Below, piece by piece: positions 19,936-28,904 of a DNA stretch of 64,000 nt; within the stretch, counting starts at the first letter, position 1; every line of letters begins with the position of its first letter. Both the position numbers and the translations under genes were made by a program. The notes beneath the pieces were generated by a model. The model did not search any database. It had not been told where the DNA came from and saw only the letters and a program-made list of their open reading frames with translations. Location of the stretch: NCBI GenBank assembly GCA_023212645.1, contig JALBYC010000018.1, forward strand, positions 1 through 64,000, written 5' to 3'. The DNA comes from Farysia itapuensis. Lineage: Eukaryota; Basidiomycota; Ustilaginomycetes; Ustilaginales; Ustilaginaceae.

Positions 19936-21660
19936 ATGCTCGCAGCTCGCGCTCTGTACGCCATATCCTTCCCAGGAACCATGGACCAAGTCGCCAGTAC
20001 ATCACGGCTAAAAGACATGTCACCGACACGGCGGCGTGCAGAGACATCTACAAGCAGCCGCCGCTCTCGGCTACACGGCTCCGAGAAGAGACGCTTTCGT
20101 TTCCACAGTGCTCGTCGTGCGCTCATCATCTTGGTTACCATCCTCAGCTGTCTTCTAGCTGCATCAGCCTCTCAGGGAGATAGATCCCCTGAATACCAGA
20201 AATGCGTGGCGTCCTGTACTGCAGACGCCTGTCGCGATCACGTCGACGATACTATCGTCTATGCTCCGCCCGAGCATCGAATGCCTTGGATATTGAGAGT
20301 GACACGCTGGTCGTGTCTGGACGACTGCAAGTATCATTGTACGCACATGGTTACAAATGACGCTGTCGATCGAGTTTTGCGCATCAAGCAGCAAGCAAGA
20401 CAGGAGATAAGCACGCTAGCACAGTCTCAGCCCATGTCAACATCCGCACAAGAAGCTCAGGTGCAGCGTCTCGTCAACATCAAGCTCGCTGAACTTCGGC
20501 CAGTACAGAAGGAGATGGTCCAGTATCACGGCAAATGGGTCTTTGTTCGCTTTCTCGGCGCTCAGGAACCTCTGTCTGTCCTGTTTAGCTTGATGAACAT
20601 GCGCGTCCACATCCTTGCCTTCTTTGCTCTCCGCAAGCAACTTCCCGACACGTTCCCGCTCAAGCTCATCTACATTGTACATGCGCTGATAAGCATCAAT
20701 GCCTGGTTCTGGTCCGCTGTGTTCCATACGCGCGACAAGAATGTTACCGAAAAGCTTGATTACTTTGCGGCCGCTTCCGTCATCATGTCCGGCTTCTTCT
20801 TCAGTTCATGTCGCCTTTTCCGTATCTCTCCTAACAGCGACCGCTTCGTCCTCTTTCGTCGTGTATGCTCTGGCGCATTGGTCCTTCACATGCTGTACCT
20901 CAGCGTCGGTCGCTTCGACTATGCTTACAACATGGCTGCTAATGTCGTCGTCGGTCTGACGCACAACGCTTTGTGGCTCACTTATTCGCTCCGTCCTACG
21001 ACGTTCCCGTCAAACGCTCTGGTCGACCGCTCGACTTATTCGCGCGCGGTCATGCGTGCGAGCAAACCATCGCTTTCTGCGCTTTCCACCCCGCTTCTGA
21101 ACGGAGCTCAGACCCCACCAGTGCCTGTCTCAACCAATGTAGGGCCACCAAGCTTGTCAAGCAACCCGCGTCGGCGCCTTCAGCTTCTGTTGGCCCTAAT
21201 GACCAGTGCTGCGCTGCTTGAACTGCTCGATTTTCCCCCAATTTTACGACTTTTGGACGCTCATTCACTCTGGCACTTGTCCACTATACCCATCACACAG
21301 TTCTGGTACGATTGGCTGATCCTGGATGCTCAGGAGTGCGTCAGCACAGGCTGGTGGCTGACAGACCGACACGGCTCGGAAAATGCCGCCTCTCGCTTTG
21401 AGCACATTACGGAGATTCTCAAAGGCAAGGCCGCCAGCCTTGCTCAGAACATCGAACTCAATGCTTTGACTTCTAAACTCAACGAGCTGGCCAATAAGGC
21501 CGGCTTCAGTGGCAGATCGGAAAACGGGTCTGGCTTCCGCGCCGCAAGCAGATCTCCCACATTAGCTGCCACATCGAGTGGCATCCACCCGTTCACCTCA
21601 GAACTAACTGAACGTGAGCCGTCGAGCAGCTCATCCACTGACAAAGCCAAAGAAACGTAA
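19936..21660 (+). CDS. PER1: Per1 family, GPI-anchor lipid remodelling enzyme
   Basis: Up to 574 residues. ATGs at 19936, 19981 and 20017 are all in frame; the signal anchor ALIILVTILSCLLAASAS begins near residue 60, so a later start may be used. The Cys-rich luminal region follows (CVASCTADACRDH, WSCLDDCKYHCTHMVT), then the family blocks QYHGKWVFVRFLGAQEPLSV, INAWFWSAVFHTRDKNVTEKLDYF and, near the end, LWHLSTIPITQFWYDWLILD. These hold the conserved His and Asp of the CREST-type hydrolase fold. Per1 works in the ER on GPI-anchored proteins, removing or replacing the sn-2 acyl chain. A 50-residue polar insert (about 375-415) lies between helices. The C-terminal 90 residues are not conserved. 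Confidence 0.92.
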   Translation: MLAARALYAISFPGTMDQVASTSRLKDMSPTRRRAETSTSSRRSRLHGSEKRRFRFHSARRALIILVTILSCLLAASASQGDRSPEYQKCVASCTADACRDHVDDTIVYAPPEHRMPWILRVTRWSCLDDCKYHCTHMVTNDAVDRVLRIKQQARQEISTLAQSQPMSTSAQEAQVQRLVNIKLAELRPVQKEMVQYHGKWVFVRFLGAQEPLSVLFSLMNMRVHILAFFALRKQLPDTFPLKLIYIVHALISINAWFWSAVFHTRDKNVTEKLDYFAAASVIMSGFFFSSCRLFRISPNSDRFVLFRRVCSGALVLHMLYLSVGRFDYAYNMAANVVVGLTHNALWLTYSLRPTTFPSNALVDRSTYSRAVMRASKPSLSALSTPLLNGAQTPPVPVSTNVGPPSLSSNPRRRLQLLLALMTSAALLELLDFPPILRLLDAHSLWHLSTIPITQFWYDWLILDAQECVSTGWWLTDRHGSENAASRFEHITEILKGKAASLAQNIELNALTSKLNELANKAGFSGRSENGSGFRAASRSPTLAATSSGIHPFTSELTEREPSSSSSTDKAKET

Positions 21661-21689
21661 TTACAGCGAATAGTAATTGTCAATGTGTA

Positions 21690-24347
21690 TCAGCTTCGAG
21701 ATTCCAAAAGTCGTAGCAGCAGGTCTTCCATGCGTTTACCTCTGGCCTCCATCTCGGCCATCTTCTGCGCCACACGTCGCAACTCTGCGTCGACGGTGTC
21801 GCCCGAGTAGCTCGTGTCTGGCTGCTCTGGACCAGCTTCAACCCCAACATCGATGTGTTTGTCTGTGCTTGACAAAGGCTCTTGGTCCTTGGCTCGGACT
21901 AACAAGTCGCTGAACGACGCAGGCATCGGCTTCACAGCCTGGAAGCGAGATCGGGTGGGAGACCCTGAGGTGTCGCTGGCTTCCGGAGTGTAAGCCCGGT
22001 TGAACAATTTCGCCAGTGGAGAAGACAGAGATCCAAGTGCTCTAGAGTCGTGGCTTTTGCGCACTTGCGAGGAGCGGCGTTTCGGCCCCTTGAAGGAGCT
22101 GGTACTACCCACCATCGATGAGACTGTTTCGGAAGGTGGCAGAACTTCGGGCACTGTTGAGCGGGTGTAAGGCTGAGGCGCAACTTGTGCAGCCTCGTCG
22201 TCACTCTTAATGCCCGCTTTCGCGGAAGCTAGCCCCTCCGAACTCCCGACTGTGGGCAACTGTCGCGAAGTATTGCTCTTTGTCACGCGGAGACCCGCTT
22301 CAACCTCTTCTCCAGAATCATCGTCCGCTTCGCTCTTGTCACAGGGTTGGTACTCGAAAGCTGCTTCGATCACATCATTGCTGCTGCGATCAAATCTCGA
22401 GTTGACAATGGGCATCCAGGAGGTGAAAGAAAACAGTGTTCTGCTCTTGTCTGCTGTAAGACTGATTCCCTGACCAAAGGCCGCTAACTCGCAGTATCGA
22501 ATGATGAAAAGCACCGGAAAGTTTGCAAGCCGAATCAAAAAGACATTGATCTTGTGCAGCCACCTGGGTGTGACAAAGTAGCTGAGAGGCATGATGATGA
22601 TAACAGCAAGCAAGTTGAGTGGTGGCTGATAAGAAAAGATAGCGTCGGTGGTGATGCCAGCCATCGTCTTGCATGCAAACTGGAACATGGCTTCTTCGTT
22701 TGCGTTCATGGCGACAATCGTAAATGTGTTGCTTAGCAACGAGATTAACACCGTCAGCAGCAACGTGTTGCTCAAAATCGTGTAAAGTATCATGAGTGGA
22801 GGACCAAACTCGAGCGAGAAGCTCTTAGCCTCGTCAAATCCAAGGTAACTAGACCCGAACCAGACTTTAAGCATGAGCCAGAGGATGGCTTTGAAGGTCC
22901 ATCTTGTCTCGCTTGCCAGGGAATAGAAAGCATAAGCAAAGCCCGAGAAGCAGATCGCGGCGAGCACCGTGAAAAAAGCAAAGTCCGCCAACATGGCTTT
23001 GAGACTGAGCAACACAACATTGTCCTGAACCAGGCAACTCGCAACTCGCGGACACAAAATTACTGCACCGAGGGCCAAGCAGTCGAAGGCGACGTCGCTT
23101 GAAGTCCCGTTTCGCAAAGCCGAGACCCGCAAAGCAAACCAGAACAACGATACCGTGCAGAAAGTCAGATCAAGCAGATTGTATAAAGAACCAATATACT
23201 GATGTAGACCATGCTCCAGCAATTGTGCCAATTCGTCCACGATAAAGCCGAAGAGCCAGACAGAGAAGACGGTCTCGGCGACAGTCCATGTCGGACTACT
23301 TTTCTGCGCCAAAGCAGCGACGTATAGCACTAGAATGATGACAAAGGTGCAGAATTCGAGCTTGCTTCGTATTGATGGCACTCGCAGTCGAAGATGGTTG
23401 AGCAATGGTGCTTTTGTGGGATCATAGATGCTGAGCGGCCGCTTCTTGTAGCTGTCATTCAAGATGGCATGAGAGGCTTGAAGGGGTGAAAGCACAACTT
23501 TGCCATGCCAGATGCCATCAATGCACCTCTGGCATAGCGGGGTACTGATGAACCGTTTCGCCGAAGATGTAATGGCAAGTTCGAGTGTGTTTGAGAACTG
23601 AGTGGGAGGTAGGCCTTTAGCCTTGATCTCCTCGCTGTCGATACTAGAAGAAGCAAGAGCCAGCTCTGATAGCTCTTTTTGGGTAGCACCAGCCAAAGGA
23701 TGGAAAGAAGCAGTCAAAGAAGTCACCAGCTCTAAGCCATCGTTGGAGAACGTCCGGAGCAGCTTCATTGCAAGCAGCTCGCAAAGAGCTGCTCGAGTCA
23801 TATTGACAGATTGGAAGGCGATATCGCGATTGCCTTGATTCTGGAAATGAATGCGATTGAGCATGAGGCAGTACAGAACGGCAATTGAGCGAAAGTCGCT
23901 ATACTTGATTGCAAGGGGTCGTACCAACGAGAAGTTGAGGTCGACCGACGTGAGTTCCTCCCACGTCAGGTGAGTGTCGATGGTCTGACGCAGATCATCA
24001 CGGATCAGATGGATCAAATGGAAAACATCTTGACGCTCTACGATGCCAATCAGATCAACGCCCTCTTCGCCCTCGGACTCGAGAAGCTGATCAATGTGCT
24101 GGGCGTCAGTCTCAGTGATCCGTTTGGTATGGTGAGCCTGCGGATGGCTAGCCCCAGTGTTTTTCGGGGTTTGCTGTTCATTGGCACTCGGGTCGCTCGG
24201 GTGAGGACGTAGCGCTTGATGCGGTGTGAGGTGATCCGCGGATCCTTGCTGGCCTGGTAGATGTCGGAGAGAGACGTGCCTCTTGTGTTGAGTGTTTGCT
24301 CCCCGCAGCGAGTTAGCAGAAGCACGCTGAGATACAGCCTTGGACAT
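21690..24347 (-). CDS. YVC1: TRP-type vacuolar cation channel, Yvc1-like
   Basis: 885 residues from the ATG at 24347 (the first 57 codons of the open frame lie before any ATG). The N-terminal cytosolic part carries the fungal TRP block VFHLIHLIRDDLRQTIDTHLTWEEL and the LVRPLAIKYSDF motif. About seven hydrophobic segments follow, ending with the pore region TFKAILWLMLKVWFGSSYLGFDEA and the last helix LMILYTILSNTLLLTVLISLLSNTF. The C-terminal tail (about 240 residues) is acidic and Ser rich, like the calcium-sensing tail of yeast Yvc1. Yvc1 releases vacuolar calcium on osmotic or other stress. The gene is tail to tail with PER1 (29 bp) and divergent from KEI1. Confidence 0.9.
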   Translation of the reverse strand: MSKAVSQRASANSLRGANTQHKRHVSLRHLPGQQGSADHLTPHQALRPHPSDPSANEQQTPKNTGASHPQAHHTKRITETDAQHIDQLLESEGEEGVDLIGIVERQDVFHLIHLIRDDLRQTIDTHLTWEELTSVDLNFSLVRPLAIKYSDFRSIAVLYCLMLNRIHFQNQGNRDIAFQSVNMTRAALCELLAMKLLRTFSNDGLELVTSLTASFHPLAGATQKELSELALASSSIDSEEIKAKGLPPTQFSNTLELAITSSAKRFISTPLCQRCIDGIWHGKVVLSPLQASHAILNDSYKKRPLSIYDPTKAPLLNHLRLRVPSIRSKLEFCTFVIILVLYVAALAQKSSPTWTVAETVFSVWLFGFIVDELAQLLEHGLHQYIGSLYNLLDLTFCTVSLFWFALRVSALRNGTSSDVAFDCLALGAVILCPRVASCLVQDNVVLLSLKAMLADFAFFTVLAAICFSGFAYAFYSLASETRWTFKAILWLMLKVWFGSSYLGFDEAKSFSLEFGPPLMILYTILSNTLLLTVLISLLSNTFTIVAMNANEEAMFQFACKTMAGITTDAIFSYQPPLNLLAVIIIMPLSYFVTPRWLHKINVFLIRLANFPVLFIIRYCELAAFGQGISLTADKSRTLFSFTSWMPIVNSRFDRSSNDVIEAAFEYQPCDKSEADDDSGEEVEAGLRVTKSNTSRQLPTVGSSEGLASAKAGIKSDDEAAQVAPQPYTRSTVPEVLPPSETVSSMVGSTSSFKGPKRRSSQVRKSHDSRALGSLSSPLAKLFNRAYTPEASDTSGSPTRSRFQAVKPMPASFSDLLVRAKDQEPLSSTDKHIDVGVEAGPEQPDTSYSGDTVDAELRRVAQKMAEMEARGKRMEDLLLRLLESRS

Positions 24348-24757
24348 GGCGCGCAATGGAAGCGCACACGAGCGCCAATTTGATGTGCGAAGCTCTGGTG
24401 ATTGTAAAAGGACAGGCGAAGGTAGACAACAACACCAACACCTCCACCAAAAAAATCTAGCCACTTGACCTGTTAAATTGGCAAGCACGTGTTCCAAGTT
24501 CCGAGTTCCAACTTCCAACCTAGCGCTTAGCTACTTCGTAGCGAGTAGCGTACTAGCTTGCCAGCGTATCACGCACAGCGTATTCACGATCGTGATTAGC
24601 GTGTTTGTATCTTCGTCTTCCAACCCAACATCGCCGTCGCCTTCGTTGCCATACTACATTGCAAGACGCGCTACGAGCTGTGTATCTTGGCCTGCGAAGC
24701 GTCGTGTCTTGCCAGCAGGCAGATGCCGTAGACAGCTTCTGGGCAGAAACCAGCACC

Positions 24758-25567
24758 ATGTCGCGCCTGTATCTGCGTCTGCCAAATCTGCCGTCATTTC
24801 ACCATGCCATTAACTCGTTCCTTGGGTTCATGGACCTCAAGGTGGGCGCCTCCATCCTGACTCTGTTCGCCATGTTTAACAAGACCGCTGGTGTGTACGG
24901 CATCCTGGCCGTGTTCCAAGGCGGCACTTTTACTCAGGTCGCACTCTACGTGTATTCCATAGCAACTATCGTCATCTTTCTCTGGGGACTCAAGGGGATA
25001 TCTGATGAGAATCCGAATCAGGTGCTGACATATGCGCATCTTTTCACGTTGGACCACATGATCTCGACGTTTTGGACACTCTTGTTTGCCTTTGATTGGT
25101 ACCTGTTCACGCCACATGACGGACGCCCTACAACGAATCAGTCCTCTCACCAAACAGGGTTGATGGATTTGATTGAGAGTATCGAATCGCAGTACCGCAC
25201 ACCGGAGCAAATGGCCAAGCTGCACCACGATCAGATGACGCCGCAACAAAAGGCCCTCAGCGCCGAGCGCATTTGGGCCGAGGAGAAAAGCTTCGCCGCA
25301 GGCGTGTTGGCATTTGGGTGGCTGGTCAAGATCTACTTTGCCCTGGTGCTCTATGCGTATGCGCTGCATCTGCGTCACGGCTCATACCGCTCTTTGCCCC
25401 TCTCCAAGGCATCGGGTTCGTCGAGCACGTCAAACGCTAATGGGCGATCAGAATATCGCTATCATCCCGTCATTGCAGAAGACCAGATGGAGACATGGAG
25501 CGAGGGCGAGGAAGATGCGGAAACCACCAATCACGCGACGTCTGCTGAAGCCAATCCGAGCAAGTAA
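24758..25567 (+). CDS. KEI1: Kei1, inositol phosphorylceramide synthase subunit
   Basis: 269 residues from the ATG at 24758. Family features: an N-terminal FLGFMDLKVGASILTLFAMFNKTAG, helices at about 30-50, 58-80 and 100-125, the TLDHMISTFWTLLFAFDWYL block, and a fourth helix AFGWLVKIYFALVLYAYALHLR. The tail is polar and acidic. Kei1 pairs with the Aur1 catalytic subunit in the Golgi to make inositol phosphorylceramide, the fungal sphingolipid. In yeast it is cleaved by Kex2; a Kex2 site is not obvious here. The 410-bp spacer to YVC1 contains the 10-bp palindrome CACGATCGTG at 24585-24594 and GTTCCAA direct repeats near 24491-24517. Confidence 0.88.
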   Translation: MSRLYLRLPNLPSFHHAINSFLGFMDLKVGASILTLFAMFNKTAGVYGILAVFQGGTFTQVALYVYSIATIVIFLWGLKGISDENPNQVLTYAHLFTLDHMISTFWTLLFAFDWYLFTPHDGRPTTNQSSHQTGLMDLIESIESQYRTPEQMAKLHHDQMTPQQKALSAERIWAEEKSFAAGVLAFGWLVKIYFALVLYAYALHLRHGSYRSLPLSKASGSSSTSNANGRSEYRYHPVIAEDQMETWSEGEEDAETTNHATSAEANPSK

Positions 25568-25846
25568 CACAGTCTTCCGCGCCCCAAAGGCGTGATGCGT
25601 CCATGCATGCTCAATCAGTCAATCTGGATTGTGAGTGGACAAGCGCAATCGCCGATAGATGCAGCGTATCGCCGATGGACATGTTAGAGTTTGTATGTCG
25701 GCCGAACTATTATGAAACTGGAAAATTTGCGCTCGTGACACTGCCTCGGCTTTGATTTTGGGAATCCGCGAATGTCGAATCGGTAAGGGCAGCCTTCCAG
25801 TACCGAAGATATACCTTTATCCCAACCACCTCATACCACAGTCAAC

Positions 25847-26518
25847 ATGGTCAGCGCTTCCCGACGATCTCAGCGCAAGGCGCACTTCGACGCTCCCGGT
25901 CACCTTCGCCGAAAGATCATGTCCGCCTCTCTGAACAAGGAGCTCCGAGCTGAGCACGGCGTAAGTATATAAGCATCTCAGCATGGCATCGGAATCCACA
26001 CCATTCAAGCAGCAGAAACAGAGAAAGCAGAGATGCCGACCAAATAAGCTGCAGCTCGTCGAGGTTCTTGCATTGATCCTCGCTGCTAAGCATGCTTCTA
26101 CTCTAGCTCTGACTAGGTTTGAAAGACAATTCGCAGATTTGTATCTCGAGTGTCTGCTTGCTCCGTTGGTGCTGCTGCTACCTCTTGGCCTTGTCGGGTA
26201 GGGCATCATGCTAACCTTTCCTTTCCGTTCATATAGGTTCGATCAATTCCTGTCCGCAAAGACGACGAGGTTCTCATTGTTCGTGGATCATCGAAGGGAT
26301 CTGAGGGCAAGGTTCTCCAAGTCTACCGCAAGAAGTGGGTCATTCACGTTGAGCGTGTACACCGCGAAAAGACCAACGGCGCCACTGTTCCTCTCCACAT
26401 CCACCCCTCCAACGTCGTCATCACCAGTCTCAAGCTCGACGGCGACCGAAAGAACATTATCGCCCGCAAGTCCAACAAGGGCAAGAAAGACGGCGATGTC
26501 GAGATGAAGGACAACTAA
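25847..26518 (+). CDS. RPL26: Ribosomal protein L26 (uL24), large subunit
   Basis: Two exons, 25847-25960 and 26237-26518, with a 276-bp intron (GTAAGT...ATATAG) in phase 0. The product (131 residues) reads [38 protein letters not shown], then [20 protein letters not shown], the KOW motif of uL24. It sits near the peptide exit tunnel. Most fungi have five to ten more residues before SSRR; the predicted N-terminus is short, so another small 5' exon upstream is possible, although no phase-matching donor was found (an ATG at 25772 with a GTAAGG donor is out of frame). I looked for C/D snoRNA boxes in the intron and saw none. Confidence 0.93.
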
Positions 26519-26801
26519 GCGTTCTACTCCATCCATATTATCTCTCGGCATCTGTACATCATTTCTCTCAGCACTTGAAATGCCTCTCGGCATACCAAGG
26601 CATATATCACCTGCATTCTCCTCCACCCTAAAGCTCCATAGGGACAAGGCCTGCATATTCTCTCAAGCCTTCTCCCGCCATACTACCGAGCCCTCTTCTC
26701 GACATGTGTCCCATGCAGCATTACAGCACCAAAATTTGAAGATCCATTCACACGATCCTCTAGCCATGTGCATTTTGTCATTGAGATTGCAAGGCTTGGT
26801 G

Positions 26802-28904
26802 TCAACTCAGTAGCGCATCGTCTTCTTCGTCCCAGTCCAGCGCCGCCTCGATTTCCTCCGCCTCCTCGTACATCTTATCAAGCCCAGTGAGTTGGGCCAA
26901 GTATTGGTCGTTGTTGAAAGCGCGCAGAAGCATGTCGAAACCGTCTGCGAGGTAAGCTTGAACTACAGACCGGCTGCAGCCAGTGCAGCGGTCATAAGCC
27001 TGACCAATGATTCTGAGGTTGTTGAACTGAGCTAGAAAGCCTCGTATTTGGTGAGGGATTATGCCAAGCACCGTGCTTGCCGCATCAGTAATGTCGGGCA
27101 CCTTGCCCTTGGCTGTCTCTCCTGCCGATGCAGGAGCGCGCACCCCCAAGCGATGCTGCAGTACCGACACCATGAGTTCTACCGCCGAAGCGCCGGCAAT
27201 GGCAGCGAGCCCAGGCCGTGTTACCGTGCACATCTGGTCCAGCGTTCGGTCAGTCAGTGAGTCGGCTGGCGCTACCACGTCGTTGCAGAAGTAGCATCCC
27301 AGACGGCCGCGCCACGCCGTGTCAGTCTGAGCAGCGTCAAGGGGAGACGGACCGTGCCTCATAACGAGATAGCTGTCGAATCCAAGAGCGGCGTTGATGA
27401 CCAGCTTGCCCTTGGCTGCTCCAAGGACAGTTGGTAGCCAACGGCTTTCGCGCGAGTCCATCAAAAGATAGATGACATCGTGCTCGTCGAACAGTGCTTC
27501 GAGCTGGGCAACAGATGTGCGCACCTGATTCATTGAAGACGACGGCACGGGGTGTCCTGGCATAGGCACACTCATCTGTACACCACGCGAATTGACCCCA
27601 GGATAAATTTTGGCCAATTTTGCAGCAGCGCAAAGCGCTTTGGGTTTACCGCCGTCTAAGCAGTCTTCGAAGTCGAATAGGGGCTGCCGCACAGGATTGG
27701 AGTAAGACACCGTTGACGAGTCTACGAAAGTGATGTGGCGCACACCCCATCCCAGAAGGGTTCGCGCTACATAGCAACCTAGAGTGCCAGCGCCAAGCAA
27801 CAAGCACTTTGTCGAATGAATCTTTTCGAGATTAATTTCTGGCATAATCCGCCAACGCATCAACTTGAGGTTGAGGTCGACTGCTTGATCTGCCAACGTC
27901 TTTGGATCCGTCAAAGCACCGAGATCGGCAACTTTGGGGGCAAGCTTATTCTGGCCGTTGCGCTCCCAACCTACTCCCGAGGGTGCCAATGGGTCGTTCG
28001 GCTTACACGATATGCGGGTTGTTCGTGCTCCTACACGTAAAGCAGGTGCATTCGACTGTGCTTCTGGCAAAAAGACGCTGCCCACAACAGACCGGAGAGC
28101 TTCGGTTGAGGATTTCGCACCGAGGTCATCTTTCCAGCATATCACCTTGATGTTTTCCACGTCAAAGCGTGCGTGAAGGTACGTAAGAAAATTGCGGAGT
28201 GGCCAGCCCGGAGTTTGCATGTCTCCTGAGGGATCAAGGAACCCAACGTAACGATGGGCTGTTGAGACGTCACCAAAGAAGGTTGGAAATGAGGAGATAT
28301 CAGCCAGCTCGGGAACACTGTTCGTTCCCTTACGTAACAAGAAAAACCCCGAGCCTCTCTGCAAGAACAATCGAATCGAGGCTATAGCATCGTCGCTTAA
28401 CTCGTCTGACAACAGCTTCCATCCGCCCGGATCTACATCCCATGAAGGGTTGGTAATGAGAGCAGGATATGCAGCCCAGTAGATGAAGCGGCTCTTTTTC
28501 AAATCAGCAAACGTCAGCACAAAGAAGCGTGCCAGATACTGCTCGGGATGCTCGTCCGTGAGGAATCCTTCCCAGATCTTTAAGAGTTCGGCATCGAACA
28601 GGGCTTGCTTATTGGCTGATTTGAAGTCCTCGATGGTGTTGAAGTTCTTCAGGCTGCCGTGCGCATGTGCCGCCAGAGGAGAGTCAGCTGCAGAACGGAA
28701 GCTGGCAGCGTCAAGTTGTAAGGCACTGCCCAAAGAGACGGTGCTACCGGTCTGACGGTCGAGAACCACACGGCCTGGGACGTATTGTGCATGAATCGTC
28801 ACGGCATCGTCACTGAGTTGGAGTCGATCGATCTTTATGGATGATAGCTCTTGCCAGAACGACGGGTGAATGGCAGCATGAAAGGGCACGAACTGCAACA
28901 CCAT
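26802..28904 (-). CDS. ATG7: Atg7, E1-like activating enzyme of autophagy
   Basis: 700 residues, the usual length. The N-terminal domain starts VLQFVPFHAAIHPSFWQEL and includes KNFNTIEDFKSANK and SRFIYWAAYPAL. The adenylation domain begins near 365 with GAGTLGCYVARTLLGWGVRH and FVDSSTVSYSNPVRQPLFDF. The active-site cysteine is about residue 559 in QMCTVTRPGLAAIA. The tail ends in an acidic segment, EEAEEIEAALDWDEEDDALL, the Atg3/Atg8 docking region. Atg7 activates Atg8 and Atg12 with ATP and passes them to Atg3 and Atg10. A Cys-x2-Cys near 630 fits the structural zinc site of E1 enzymes. The gene converges on RPL26 with 283 bp between stops. Confidence 0.96.
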   Translation of the reverse strand: MVLQFVPFHAAIHPSFWQELSSIKIDRLQLSDDAVTIHAQYVPGRVVLDRQTGSTVSLGSALQLDAASFRSAADSPLAAHAHGSLKNFNTIEDFKSANKQALFDAELLKIWEGFLTDEHPEQYLARFFVLTFADLKKSRFIYWAAYPALITNPSWDVDPGGWKLLSDELSDDAIASIRLFLQRGSGFFLLRKGTNSVPELADISSFPTFFGDVSTAHRYVGFLDPSGDMQTPGWPLRNFLTYLHARFDVENIKVICWKDDLGAKSSTEALRSVVGSVFLPEAQSNAPALRVGARTTRISCKPNDPLAPSGVGWERNGQNKLAPKVADLGALTDPKTLADQAVDLNLKLMRWRIMPEINLEKIHSTKCLLLGAGTLGCYVARTLLGWGVRHITFVDSSTVSYSNPVRQPLFDFEDCLDGGKPKALCAAAKLAKIYPGVNSRGVQMSVPMPGHPVPSSSMNQVRTSVAQLEALFDEHDVIYLLMDSRESRWLPTVLGAAKGKLVINAALGFDSYLVMRHGPSPLDAAQTDTAWRGRLGCYFCNDVVAPADSLTDRTLDQMCTVTRPGLAAIAGASAVELMVSVLQHRLGVRAPASAGETAKGKVPDITDAASTVLGIIPHQIRGFLAQFNNLRIIGQAYDRCTGCSRSVVQAYLADGFDMLLRAFNNDQYLAQLTGLDKMYEEAEEIEAALDWDEEDDALLS

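Noticed and set aside
25961..26236. Possible snoRNA in the RPL26 intron
   Set aside because: Ribosomal protein introns often host snoRNAs, but no TGATGA C box with a matching CTGA D box and end stem was found.
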